This document shows, one piece after another, positions 1 through 5,978 of a DNA stretch of 31,850 bases. The stretch lies in NCBI GenBank assembly GCA_031397815.1, contig JANNMJ010000103.1, positions 1-31,850 of the forward strand, in the 5' to 3' direction. Below the pieces are notes generated by a model. It was given only the letters and a program-made list of their open reading frames with translations, did no database searches and was not told where the DNA came from. A program made the position numbers and the translations under genes. Source of the stretch: JANNMJ01 sp031397815 (GTDB lineage Bacteria; Bacteroidota; Bacteroidia; Cytophagales; Hymenobacteraceae). Position 1 is the stretch's first letter. Each line of letters begins with the position of its first letter.

Positions 1-987
1 GGCTTGCTGGAAGGGGAGAGGGTGGCCTTCGGCGATGCGGATTTGCTCTTTTACTAGGTCGAGGCCCGTCACCAGCTCCGTCACCGGATGCTCGACTTGG
101 AGCCGCGTGTTCATCTCCAGAAAGTAAAAATTCAGGCTCTCATCGAGCAAAAACTCCACAGTGCCCGCGTTGGTGTAGTTACACGCCTTCGCCACACGCA
201 CAGCCGCATCGCCGATGGCGGCGCGCAATTCCGGCGTCAGGACGGCCGACGGCGCCTCTTCCACCACTTTCTGATGGCGCCGCTGAATCGAGCATTCGCG
301 CTCGAACAGATGCACCACGTTGCCGTGCTCGTCGCCGAGGATTTGCACCTCGATGTGGCGCGGCTTCCCGACGTACTTCTCGATGAAAACCGCCCCATCG
401 CCGAACGACGACACGGCCTCGTTAATCGCCAGATTCATCTGCTCTTCCAGCTCCTCCAGATTCTCGACCACGCGCATCCCCTTACCGCCGCCGCCGCCCG
501 CGCTGGCCTTGATGAGAATCGGGAACCCGACCTTCTGCGCCACTTCCTTCGCCTCCGCCACATCGCGCAGGGCCGATTCGGTCCCCGGTACCATCGGCAC
601 ATCAAACTTGCTGACGGCCGCTTTCGCGCCGAGCTTCGACCCCATCACCTCCATCGCCTCCGGCGACGGCCCCACCAGAATCAGCCCCGCCGCTTTCACA
701 TCGCGCGCAAACCCCGCATTCTCCGACAAAAACCCATAACCGGGGTGAATCGCATCAACCCCAAGCCGCAGACATTCGGCAATGATGAAATCGCCGCGCA
801 GATAACTCTGATTCGAAGGCGGCGGTCCGACACAAATCGCCTCATCGGCGTACCGAACGTGCGGAGCGGTACGGTCGGCTTCGGAATAAATGGCCACCGT
901 GCGGATACCCATTTCACGCGCCGAGCGCATCACGCGCAACGCAATTTCACCACGATTGGCGACGAGGAGCTTGGAGATTTTTTTCAA
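1..987 (-). CDS. accC: Biotin carboxylase (acetyl-/propionyl-CoA or pyruvate carboxylase type), 3' end outside window
   Basis: ATP-dependent carboxylation of biotin on a carrier protein, the first half-reaction of acyl-CoA or pyruvate carboxylases, in the cytoplasm. The visible 329 residues read (M)KKISKLLVANRGEIALRV at the N-terminus, the standard start of the biotin carboxylase N domain. The ATP-grasp glycine loop AGGGGKGMR lies near residue 165 and the catalytic/biotin-site motif MNTRLQVEHP near residues 290-299. The frame runs off the left edge, so the C-terminal domain is missing. The start is TTG at 985-987: it gives the family N-terminus, no ATG fits, and an in-frame stop lies just upstream. 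The insert PPPSNQSYL near residue 60 is common in Bacteroidota copies. Whether this is a stand-alone subunit or the front of a longer pyruvate carboxylase cannot be told from this end. Confidence 0.92.
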   Translation of the reverse strand, partial: MKKISKLLVANRGEIALRVMRSAREMGIRTVAIYSEADRTAPHVRYADEAICVGPPPSNQSYLRGDFIIAECLRLGVDAIHPGYGFLSENAGFARDVKAAGLILVGPSPEAMEVMGSKLGAKAAVSKFDVPMVPGTESALRDVAEAKEVAQKVGFPILIKASAGGGGGKGMRVVENLEELEEQMNLAINEAVSSFGDGAVFIEKYVGKPRHIEVQILGDEHGNVVHLFERECSIQRRHQKVVEEAPSAVLTPELRAAIGDAAVRVAKACNYTNAGTVEFLLDESLNFYFLEMNTRLQVEHPVTELVTGLDLVKEQIRIAEGHPLPFQQA

Positions 988-1029
988 GGGGAGTGACTGG
1001 GAAGGTAGAAACCTGATTAGCAGTAAGGG

Positions 1030-1344
1030 TTAGCGCCCCGCTTTCTGAGCTAGGCGAACCGCGTAAGCGGGGGTAGGGATAATCTCAAAGCCAAGCCCTG
1101 TGAGGTAGGAATTAGTTGGTTGGCCTCCATAGAACTCAAACCACTCCAATGGCTCCATCTCTGCGAAGGTGGACGCAATGCTCAAGACGTACTTAGGTGG
1201 ATAGGTACGTTCCTCGTGTTGAAGAAGCCAGTTCGTGCGGCGTCGTGCGGGCGGAATGCCCTCTTGGTCACGATCAATTTGTTTGAGCGCTTCCAAAATA
1301 TGCTCACGCTTGATTGGAGAGAAAACTTCGTGGGCAGTCGACAT
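1030..1344 (-). CDS. Stand-alone ScoMcrA-like head-domain protein (104 aa)
   Basis: A 104-residue protein made almost entirely of one domain resembling the N-terminal head of McrA/HNH and other modification-dependent endonucleases. Diagnostic parts are IKREHILEALKQID (about residues 11-24), the core YPPKYVLSIA (48-57) and GGQPTNSYLTGLGFEI (73-88). In that family the head is normally followed by a nuclease or ATPase domain; none follows here. The start chosen is the internal ATG at 1342-1344; the longer frame to 1470 would overlap the upstream Uma2 gene by about 90 bases and adds non-family sequence. Only 34 bases separate it from the Uma2-type gene on the same strand, so the two are probably co-transcribed. 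Function unknown; recognition of modified DNA is inference from the family. Confidence 0.65.
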   Translation of the reverse strand: MSTAHEVFSPIKREHILEALKQIDRDQEGIPPARRRTNWLLQHEERTYPPKYVLSIASTFAEMEPLEWFEFYGGQPTNSYLTGLGFEIIPTPAYAVRLAQKAGR

Positions 1345-1378
1345 AACAGTCAGGGTTAAGGGACAAAACGAAATCGGG

Positions 1379-1975
1379 TCAGGACCTATCTGATGGAAAA
1401 AGGGAACTCCACTCGACGCTGACGCCCGGCAAAGATTGGCTAGGAATCGCGCTTGCCGCCCACCACTCACCCGTCAGCTGGTAGGCGCCATCGTGCAGGG
1501 CGTAGGTAGTTACGGTTTGAGCTTCCGGGGAAATGACCCAATATTCCGCCACTCCGAAGCGCTCGTATAAGCGGTACTTGACGACCCAATCCAAGTGTTC
1601 GCTGCCCGGCTTGGTGATTTCGATGAGCCACAACGGCACGCCGATAAAGTAGTCAGACGACGGCGCCGGCATCGGTTTTCGCCAGATGACAAAGTCGGGC
1701 ACCACCACTGTCGTACTCATCGGCCCGCCCAGCGCCACCGCAATCATAGGCAAGCCATCTGCGCCGACGGCTTCCAATTGCGCAGAATCCTCGGCGGCGA
1801 ATACCCACGTTAAGTGCTTGGCAACGCGGCTGTGCGCCGTACCCCAGCTTCCGCGCCGAGGCGTCAGAGTTCCGTCGATAATTTCTTCCCAGCCTTCAAA
1901 CTGCCACGACGCGTAATCGGCGTACGTATACATCTGATTCGGGTCGAGTTCCGAAATCGAGCGAATCGGCGGCAT
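1379..1975 (-). CDS. Uma2 family (DUF820) PD-(D/E)XK nuclease-fold protein
   Basis: A 198-residue protein of the Uma2/DUF820 family, predicted endonuclease-fold proteins of unclear role found in many copies in Cyanobacteria and some Bacteroidota. Family landmarks: an EEIIDGTL entry strand (30-37), GTAHSRVAKHL (45-55), VVPDFVIW with Asp94, and LWLIEITKPGSEHLDWVVKYRLYERFGVAEYWVI (in pieces at 115-148) with Glu119 and Lys133. The usual EVxSPST motif reads EITKPGS here, so catalytic competence is uncertain. It precedes the small head-domain gene by 34 bases and diverges from the downstream-reading PLP enzyme. A matching -7/-33 promoter pair sits directly before its ATG. Confidence 0.85.
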   Translation of the reverse strand: MPPIRSISELDPNQMYTYADYASWQFEGWEEIIDGTLTPRRGSWGTAHSRVAKHLTWVFAAEDSAQLEAVGADGLPMIAVALGGPMSTTVVVPDFVIWRKPMPAPSSDYFIGVPLWLIEITKPGSEHLDWVVKYRLYERFGVAEYWVISPEAQTVTTYALHDGAYQLTGEWWAASAIPSQSLPGVSVEWSSLFPSDRS

Positions 1976-1979
1976 AGGG

Positions 1980-2006
1980 CAAAACTACACACCCGAAGCG
2001 CGCAAA
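1980..2006 (-). promoter_or_regulatory. Bacteroidota-type promoter for the Uma2/head-domain pair
   Basis: On the minus strand TAGTTTTG (1980-1987) matches the -7 consensus TAnnTTTG exactly, with TTTG (2003-2006) 15 bases upstream as the -33 element. Only four bases separate the -7 box from the ATG at 1975, so transcripts would be leaderless or nearly so. Confidence 0.45.
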
Positions 2007-2019
2007 CCGTGCGCGGCGG

Positions 2020-2027
2020 TACTTTTG
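2020..2027 (+). promoter_or_regulatory. Candidate -7 box for the PLP synthase gene
   Basis: TACTTTTG is an exact TAnnTTTG match 65 bases before the ATG at 2093. It is enclosed by a short inverted repeat (GCGGT / ACCGC). I see no clear -33 TTG at the expected distance, so this is only a candidate. Confidence 0.33.
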
Positions 2028-2092
2028 CCACCGCGCGCGCATCCGCCCCTGAGTGGTTCGAGGCTGGAACGACGCGTTACTCGATTTCCCGA

Positions 2093-3331
2093 ATGGATCT
2101 TTTCGATAAAATCGCTCGCAATCGCGGCCCGCTCGGCTCGCACTCGCACTACGCGCACGGCTATTTCACCTTCCCGAAGCTCGAAGGTGAGATTCAGCCC
2201 CGGATGATGTTCCGCGGCAAGGAAGTGCTGACGTGGAGCCTTAATAACTACATCGGCCTCGCCAACCACCCGGAAGTGCGCCAAGCCGATGCCGAAGCCG
2301 CCGCCCAGTGGGGGATGGGCTACCCGATGGGTGCCCGGATTATGAGCGGCAACACTACTATTCATGAGAAGCTCGAAAGCGAGCTGTCGGATTTCATCAA
2401 GAAGCCCGATACGCTGCTGCTCAACTTCGGCTATCAAGGCGTGATTTCGATCATTGACGCCATCGTGAACCGGCACGACGTCATCGTGTACGATTCCGAA
2501 GCCCACGCCTGCATCATCGACGGCGTGCGGTTGCACCAAGGCAAGCGCTTTGTGTATCCGCACAACGACATGGAGAAGCTCGAAAAATCGCTGGAGCGCG
2601 CCAAGCGCCTCGTCGATGAGACCGGCGGCGGCATTCTGGTGATTACCGAAGGCGTTTTCGGCATGTCCGGTGACCTCGGTAAGCTCGACGAAATCGTCAA
2701 GCTGAAGGAGAAGCACGAGTTCCGCCTCTTCGTCGACGACGCGCACGGCTTCGGCACGATGGGCGCTACCGGCGCGGGCACCGGCGAGCACCTCGGCGCT
2801 CAAGACGGTATCGACCTCTACTTCTCGACGTTCGCTAAGTCGATGGCTTCCATCGGCGCGTTCGTGAGCGGCGAGGAAAGCATCGTCGAGTACCTGCGCT
2901 ACAACATGCGGTCGCAAATCTTCGCCAAGAGCCTGCCGATGCCGCTCGTGGTCGGCGCCCTCAAGCGCTTGGAGCTGCTGCGCTCGAAACCGGAGCTGAA
3001 AGACCAGCTTTGGCAGATCGTTGGGGCGTTGCAAACCGGCCTGCGCGAGAAAGGCTTCAACCTCGGCAACACTGAATCGCCGGTGACGCCCGTCTTCCTC
3101 AACGGCGAGATTCCCGACGCCACCCAGCTCACGCTCGACCTGCGCGAAAACCACGGCATTTTCTGCTCCATCGTGGTGTATCCGGTGGTGCCGAAAGGCG
3201 TGATTATGCTCCGCCTCATCCCCACGGCCGTTCACACCATGGACGATGTCGAGCGCACGATTGTAGCGTTCGAGAAGGTCGCCGCGAAGCTCGATAAAGG
3301 CCTCTACTCGAAGCAGCCGACGATGGTCTAG
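2093..3331 (+). CDS. Alpha-oxoamine synthase, likely serine palmitoyltransferase
   Basis: A 412-residue fold-type I PLP enzyme of the AONS/KBL/SPT family. In Bacteroidota this lineage condenses serine with a fatty acyl thioester to make 3-keto-dihydrosphingosine for sphingolipids. Seen in sequence: NNYIGLANHP (51-60), NFGYQGV (111-117), the stacking histidine in SEAHAC (His138), the cofactor Asp215 and His218 in VDDAHGFG, and the PLP lysine in FSTFAKSMA (Lys249). The ATG at 2093 is chosen because MDLFDKIARNRGPLG is the conserved Bacteroidota N-terminus; about 93 residues upstream in the same frame are noise overlapping the Uma2 gene. Length is normal. A strong hairpin follows at 3381. A related 2-amino-3-ketobutyrate ligase role cannot be excluded from sequence alone. 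Confidence 0.82.
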   Translation: MDLFDKIARNRGPLGSHSHYAHGYFTFPKLEGEIQPRMMFRGKEVLTWSLNNYIGLANHPEVRQADAEAAAQWGMGYPMGARIMSGNTTIHEKLESELSDFIKKPDTLLLNFGYQGVISIIDAIVNRHDVIVYDSEAHACIIDGVRLHQGKRFVYPHNDMEKLEKSLERAKRLVDETGGGILVITEGVFGMSGDLGKLDEIVKLKEKHEFRLFVDDAHGFGTMGATGAGTGEHLGAQDGIDLYFSTFAKSMASIGAFVSGEESIVEYLRYNMRSQIFAKSLPMPLVVGALKRLELLRSKPELKDQLWQIVGALQTGLREKGFNLGNTESPVTPVFLNGEIPDATQLTLDLRENHGIFCSIVVYPVVPKGVIMLRLIPTAVHTMDDVERTIVAFEKVAAKLDKGLYSKQPTMV

Positions 3332-3380
3332 CCAGCCGCGCTGGAGCGGCGCCGGAACCGCCGTTTTCACCCGTTTTTAC

Positions 3381-3407
3381 CTGCGCCCGGCCCCTCGCCG
3401 GGCGCAG
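3381..3407 (+). terminator. Hairpin terminator after the PLP synthase
   Basis: A perfect 11-bp stem (CTGCGCCCGGC at 3381-3391 with its complement at 3397-3407) and a 5-base loop, 50 bases after the stop codon. The following T tract is short (TCGTTTGG). Confidence 0.65.
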
Positions 3408-3521
3408 TCGTTTGGATACGATTGCAAGGCCGAATGCAGCGTTTTAGGGCACTATTTCAGTCGAAAAGAGCCAAAAGAAGAGAAAAAACGCTTTTTTTTG
3501 CAAAAAAGTAGCTCAAAACCC

Positions 3522-3550
3522 TTGCACAGTGCCGCTAATGAGTATATTTC
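3522..3550 (+). promoter_or_regulatory. Promoter of the histone-like gene
   Basis: TTG (3522-3524) and TATATTTC (3543-3550, one mismatch to TAnnTTTG) are separated by 18 bases, in an AT-rich stretch that contrasts with the GC-rich surroundings. The ATG follows at 3594, giving a leader of roughly 35 bases. Confidence 0.45.
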
Positions 3551-3593
3551 GCCCGGTTAACAACCCTTTTTCATTTAAAACCCCATTCGTTCG

Positions 3594-3860
3594 ATGAGCC
3601 ACTTTCCGAAACTGAAAGAACTTGTGATGGCGCTGGAAGGCGATTTCGAGAAGTTCTACGACAAGCAGAACGCCGCCGCTGGCACCCGCGTCCGTAAAGG
3701 CATGCAGGAGCTGAAGACGATGGCGCAAGCTATCCGTGCTGAAGTGCAAGGCATGAAAAACGGCGGCAGCGAGCCTGCGCCGGCTGCTAAAGCTGCACCT
3801 GCAAAGAAGGCTCCGGCTGCGAAAGCAGCACCAGCCAAAAAAGCAGCTCCGAAGAAGTAA
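3594..3860 (+). CDS. Hc1-like histone H1 homologue
   Basis: An 88-residue basic protein. Residues 1-58 form a predicted helical N-terminal region (FPKLKELVMALEGDFEKFYD, then RVRKGMQELKTMAQAIRAE). Residues 59-88 are a low-complexity tail of alternating Ala, Lys and Pro (repeats of AAPAKKA), as in bacterial and chlamydial histone H1-like proteins. Such proteins bind DNA through the tail and help compact the nucleoid. It is monocistronic: its own promoter-like elements lie upstream and a very strong terminator 18 bases after the stop. That layout and the AT-rich upstream region suggest high expression (inference). Confidence 0.8.
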   Translation: MSHFPKLKELVMALEGDFEKFYDKQNAAAGTRVRKGMQELKTMAQAIRAEVQGMKNGGSEPAPAAKAAPAKKAPAAKAAPAKKAAPKK

Positions 3861-3877
3861 TTCTACGGCACCGCTTA

Positions 3878-3930
3878 CTGAAACGCCCCGTCGGTACTCA
3901 ACAGAGTGCCGGCGGGGCGTTTCAGTTTTT
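3878..3930 (+). terminator. Strong intrinsic terminator of the histone-like gene
   Basis: A 22-bp stem (3878-3899 pairing with 3904-3925; two G-U pairs, otherwise perfect), a four-base loop and a TTTTT run at 3926-3930. The next gene reads the opposite way, so it may also serve as a barrier between convergent transcripts. Confidence 0.88.
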
Positions 3931-3971
3931 AATTGGTTTCAACTGGTTTCGGGCGCGCCCGAAAGGCCGCT

Positions 3972-4292
3972 CTACACCGACCTCACCAACTGCCGGAGGC
4001 GGTCGGCTTCCCGGTCGTCGACCTGCGTAACCGCCGTCGCGTAATACCGGAACTGATGGTTAGGGAAAGCCGCAGAAAGCGCTTGTTCAATGTCGCGGTA
4101 GAGCATCGCTTTCGTCAGAAAGATGACTCGGTAAAGCGGTTGGTTGATGACTTCCCCCGAAGCGGAATCAAGGTGGTAGTTGGCAATGGCTTCGTCGACG
4201 AAGACATCTGTCGTGAATTTCTCACGCAGAATCAGCTTCATCACGCCTTGGGCCTCTTCAGAGCTGAGGGTGAGCAGGTTGAATAAGATCAT
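3972..4292 (-). CDS. Small protein, possibly CutA/GlnB-fold
   Basis: A 106-residue protein starting at ATG 4290-4292, 60 bases after tyrS on the same strand. The order of elements (a strand MILFNLLTL; a helix with EEAQGVMKLILREKF; a short loop; the strand QPLYRVIFLTKA; a helix LYRDIEQALSAAFP; a final strand FRYYATAVTQV) recalls CutA1 divalent-cation tolerance proteins, where the KT(x)nLHPYE segment corresponds to TKAMLYRDIEQALSAAFP here. The CutA metal/trimer residues are not clearly conserved, so the assignment is weak. It may be read through from tyrS. The annotation 'conserved hypothetical' would be equally fair. Confidence 0.6.
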   Translation of the reverse strand: MILFNLLTLSSEEAQGVMKLILREKFTTDVFVDEAIANYHLDSASGEVINQPLYRVIFLTKAMLYRDIEQALSAAFPNHQFRYYATAVTQVDDREADRLRQLVRSV

Positions 4293-4352
4293 TGCTAACG
4301 GGAAGTGTAAAGTGAAAAACCTAACGGAGACAGCTTATTGGCCTTGGCCAAA

Positions 4353-5660
4353 TTACGCCACAGCCATCAAAAGAAAGTACTGCTTCTTCCCCTTCTGCAC
4401 CACCAGATACTTATCGTGGAGCAGAGTCGCCTCAATGGGCTGATCAGCGGAGACCACTTTCTGGCGGTTCACGCTCAGGCCGCCATTCTGAATCGTTTTC
4501 CGAACCTCGCCGCGCGACGGGAAGATTTGGCCGCCCGTTTCTTCGGATAGAAGCTGCGCGATGGGCAGCTCCAGCGCCGTCCGCGCCACTTTCAGGTGCG
4601 GGCTACCGGCGAACACATCGAGCAGGAGCGATTCGGAGAGCGTGAGCAAGTCGCCGCCGCCGAAAATGACTTGGCTGGCTGCTACGGCTGCCGCGCACGC
4701 CTCGGCGGAGTGGACGCGGGTAGTCACGTCTTCGGCGAGCTTGCGCTGGAGCAGGCGCTGGTGCGGCGCTTCGGCGTGCTGCGCCTCAATGGCCTCGATT
4801 TCTTCCTTCGGAAGCAGCGTGAAAACCCGCATCAGGCGCGGTGCATCGGCATCGGCGGTGTTGAGGAAGAACTGGTAGAACTGGTACGGCGACGTCAGCG
4901 ACGGGTCGAGCCAGACGGTACCGGTTTCCGATTTGCCGTACTTCGTGCCGTCCGATTTCGTGATAAGCTGCCCGGTCAGCGCATACGCTTTGCCCTCGCC
5001 GCCAGAGAGGCGCCGAATCAGCTCGGTGCCGGTGGTGATGTTGCCCCACTGGTCGGAAGCGCCCATTTGCAGCGTCACGCCCATCTCTTTGTAGAGGTGG
5101 TAGAAGTCGTAGCCCTGCAACAGCTGGTAGCTGAACTCGGTGAACGAGATGCCTTCGGCGCGGCCACCGTCTTCGGTTTCCGGCGCCAAGCGGCGCTTCA
5201 CCGAGTCCTTCGCCATCATGTAGTTCACCGTGAGGTGCTTACCGATTTCGCGCAGGAACCCGAGGAATGAAAAATCCTTAAACCAGTCGTAGTTATTGAC
5301 GACGAGCGCGCCCGTCGGGGAGTCGTTGAACTCCAGAAACTTCTCCAGCTGCGCCCGAATTCCGGCTTGGTTCGCCCGCAAAGCATGCTCATCGAGCAAG
5401 TTGCGCTCGCTCGACTTGCCGCTTGGGTCGCCAATCATCCCCGTCGCGCCGCCGACCAACGCAATCGGCCGGTGGCCGTGGCGTTGCAGGTGAACGAGGA
5501 GCATAATCGTCGCCAAATTGCCGATATGGAGGGAAGCGGCCGTCGGGTCGAAGCCGATATAGCCGCTCACGGGCGAGCTGGTGGCCAAATGCTCGGCCGT
5601 GCCGGGCATCGAATCGTGGTACATCCCGCGCCAGCGGAGCTCGTCGAGTAAGGAAGTCAA
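4353..5660 (-). CDS. tyrS: Tyrosyl-tRNA synthetase
   Basis: Charges tRNA-Tyr with tyrosine in the cytoplasm. The 435-residue class I synthetase has the Rossmann signature HIGN (45-48) within GYIGFDPTAASLHIGN, the tyrosine pocket (YQLLQGYDF near 178-186 and QMGASDQWGN at 198-207), the KMSKS-equivalent KYGKS (240-244) and a C-terminal S4 RNA-binding domain (about 368-435, GEVRKTIQNGGLSVN). Length is normal for bacterial TyrS. The start codon is TTG at 5658-5660, which gives the usual N-terminus with ELRWRG near residue 7. A -7 box TACCTTTG lies 49 bases upstream. A small minus-strand gene follows after 60 bases. Confidence 0.97.
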   Translation of the reverse strand: MTSLLDELRWRGMYHDSMPGTAEHLATSSPVSGYIGFDPTAASLHIGNLATIMLLVHLQRHGHRPIALVGGATGMIGDPSGKSSERNLLDEHALRANQAGIRAQLEKFLEFNDSPTGALVVNNYDWFKDFSFLGFLREIGKHLTVNYMMAKDSVKRRLAPETEDGGRAEGISFTEFSYQLLQGYDFYHLYKEMGVTLQMGASDQWGNITTGTELIRRLSGGEGKAYALTGQLITKSDGTKYGKSETGTVWLDPSLTSPYQFYQFFLNTADADAPRLMRVFTLLPKEEIEAIEAQHAEAPHQRLLQRKLAEDVTTRVHSAEACAAAVAASQVIFGGGDLLTLSESLLLDVFAGSPHLKVARTALELPIAQLLSEETGGQIFPSRGEVRKTIQNGGLSVNRQKVVSADQPIEATLLHDKYLVVQKGKKQYFLLMAVA

Positions 5661-5709
5661 GGCCGTAGAAATTGCTAAAAAGCGGTTGGAGACGAATCTG
5701 CCTCACTCG

Positions 5710-5717
5710 CAAAGGTA
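5710..5717 (-). promoter_or_regulatory. Candidate -7 box for tyrS
   Basis: TACCTTTG on the minus strand is an exact TAnnTTTG match, giving a leader of about 40 bases before the TTG start of tyrS. A TTTG (complement of 5743-5746) lies upstream, but at 25 bases, longer than usual. Confidence 0.4.
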
Positions 5718-5808
5718 GGAGGAGGAGCGAAAGTTGGTCTTTCAAATAAACATAACGAAGGCAACTGCGGATTGTAAGTGCGTTTGCCAATGCAATTCCA
5801 GAGAATCC

Positions 5809-5929
5809 TGTCGTTGCGAGCGGAGCGAAGCAATCTTCGTTTGCTCGGCTCGGTGGCTGAGCAACGCGGCTGATCCGACGCACGCATCCTACGAGGATTG
5901 CTTCGTCGCAAAGCCTTCTCGCAATGACA
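5809..5929. repeat. Dispersed palindromic intergenic repeat, copy A
   Basis: The 318-base gap between tyrS and the next gene (5661-5978) holds no gene. It contains an imperfect palindrome whose arms begin TGTCGTTGCGAGCGGAGCG and end TCTCGCAATGACA, each followed inward by GAAGCAATC or its complement. A second, inverted copy lies at 24411-24526. Similar CATTGCGAG...GAAGCAATC palindromes are known as dispersed extragenic repeats in several Bacteroidota genomes. It could be a REP/MITE-like element and may fold as a terminator-like RNA. Confidence 0.75.
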
Positions 5930-5978
5930 AAGCGGTTGCTGTTGATTACCTGTAACCGGGTAGGGGCGCCGTCAATAC

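Noticed and set aside
88..996. 302-residue plus-strand open frame at the left edge
   Set aside because: The minus strand is clearly biotin carboxylase over the whole stretch; the plus frame is Arg/His-rich noise.
1345..1470. Longer start for the head-domain protein (MSGGRQ...)
   Set aside because: Overlaps the upstream Uma2 gene by about 90 bases and adds non-conserved sequence.
1814..2092. 93-residue N-terminal extension of the PLP synthase
   Set aside because: Not conserved, overlaps the Uma2 gene antisense, and the ATG at 2093 gives the family N-terminus.
1985..3370. 461-residue open frame on the minus strand opposite the PLP synthase
   Set aside because: Antisense shadow of a strongly conserved enzyme in GC-rich DNA; His/Arg/Ala-rich, no family features.
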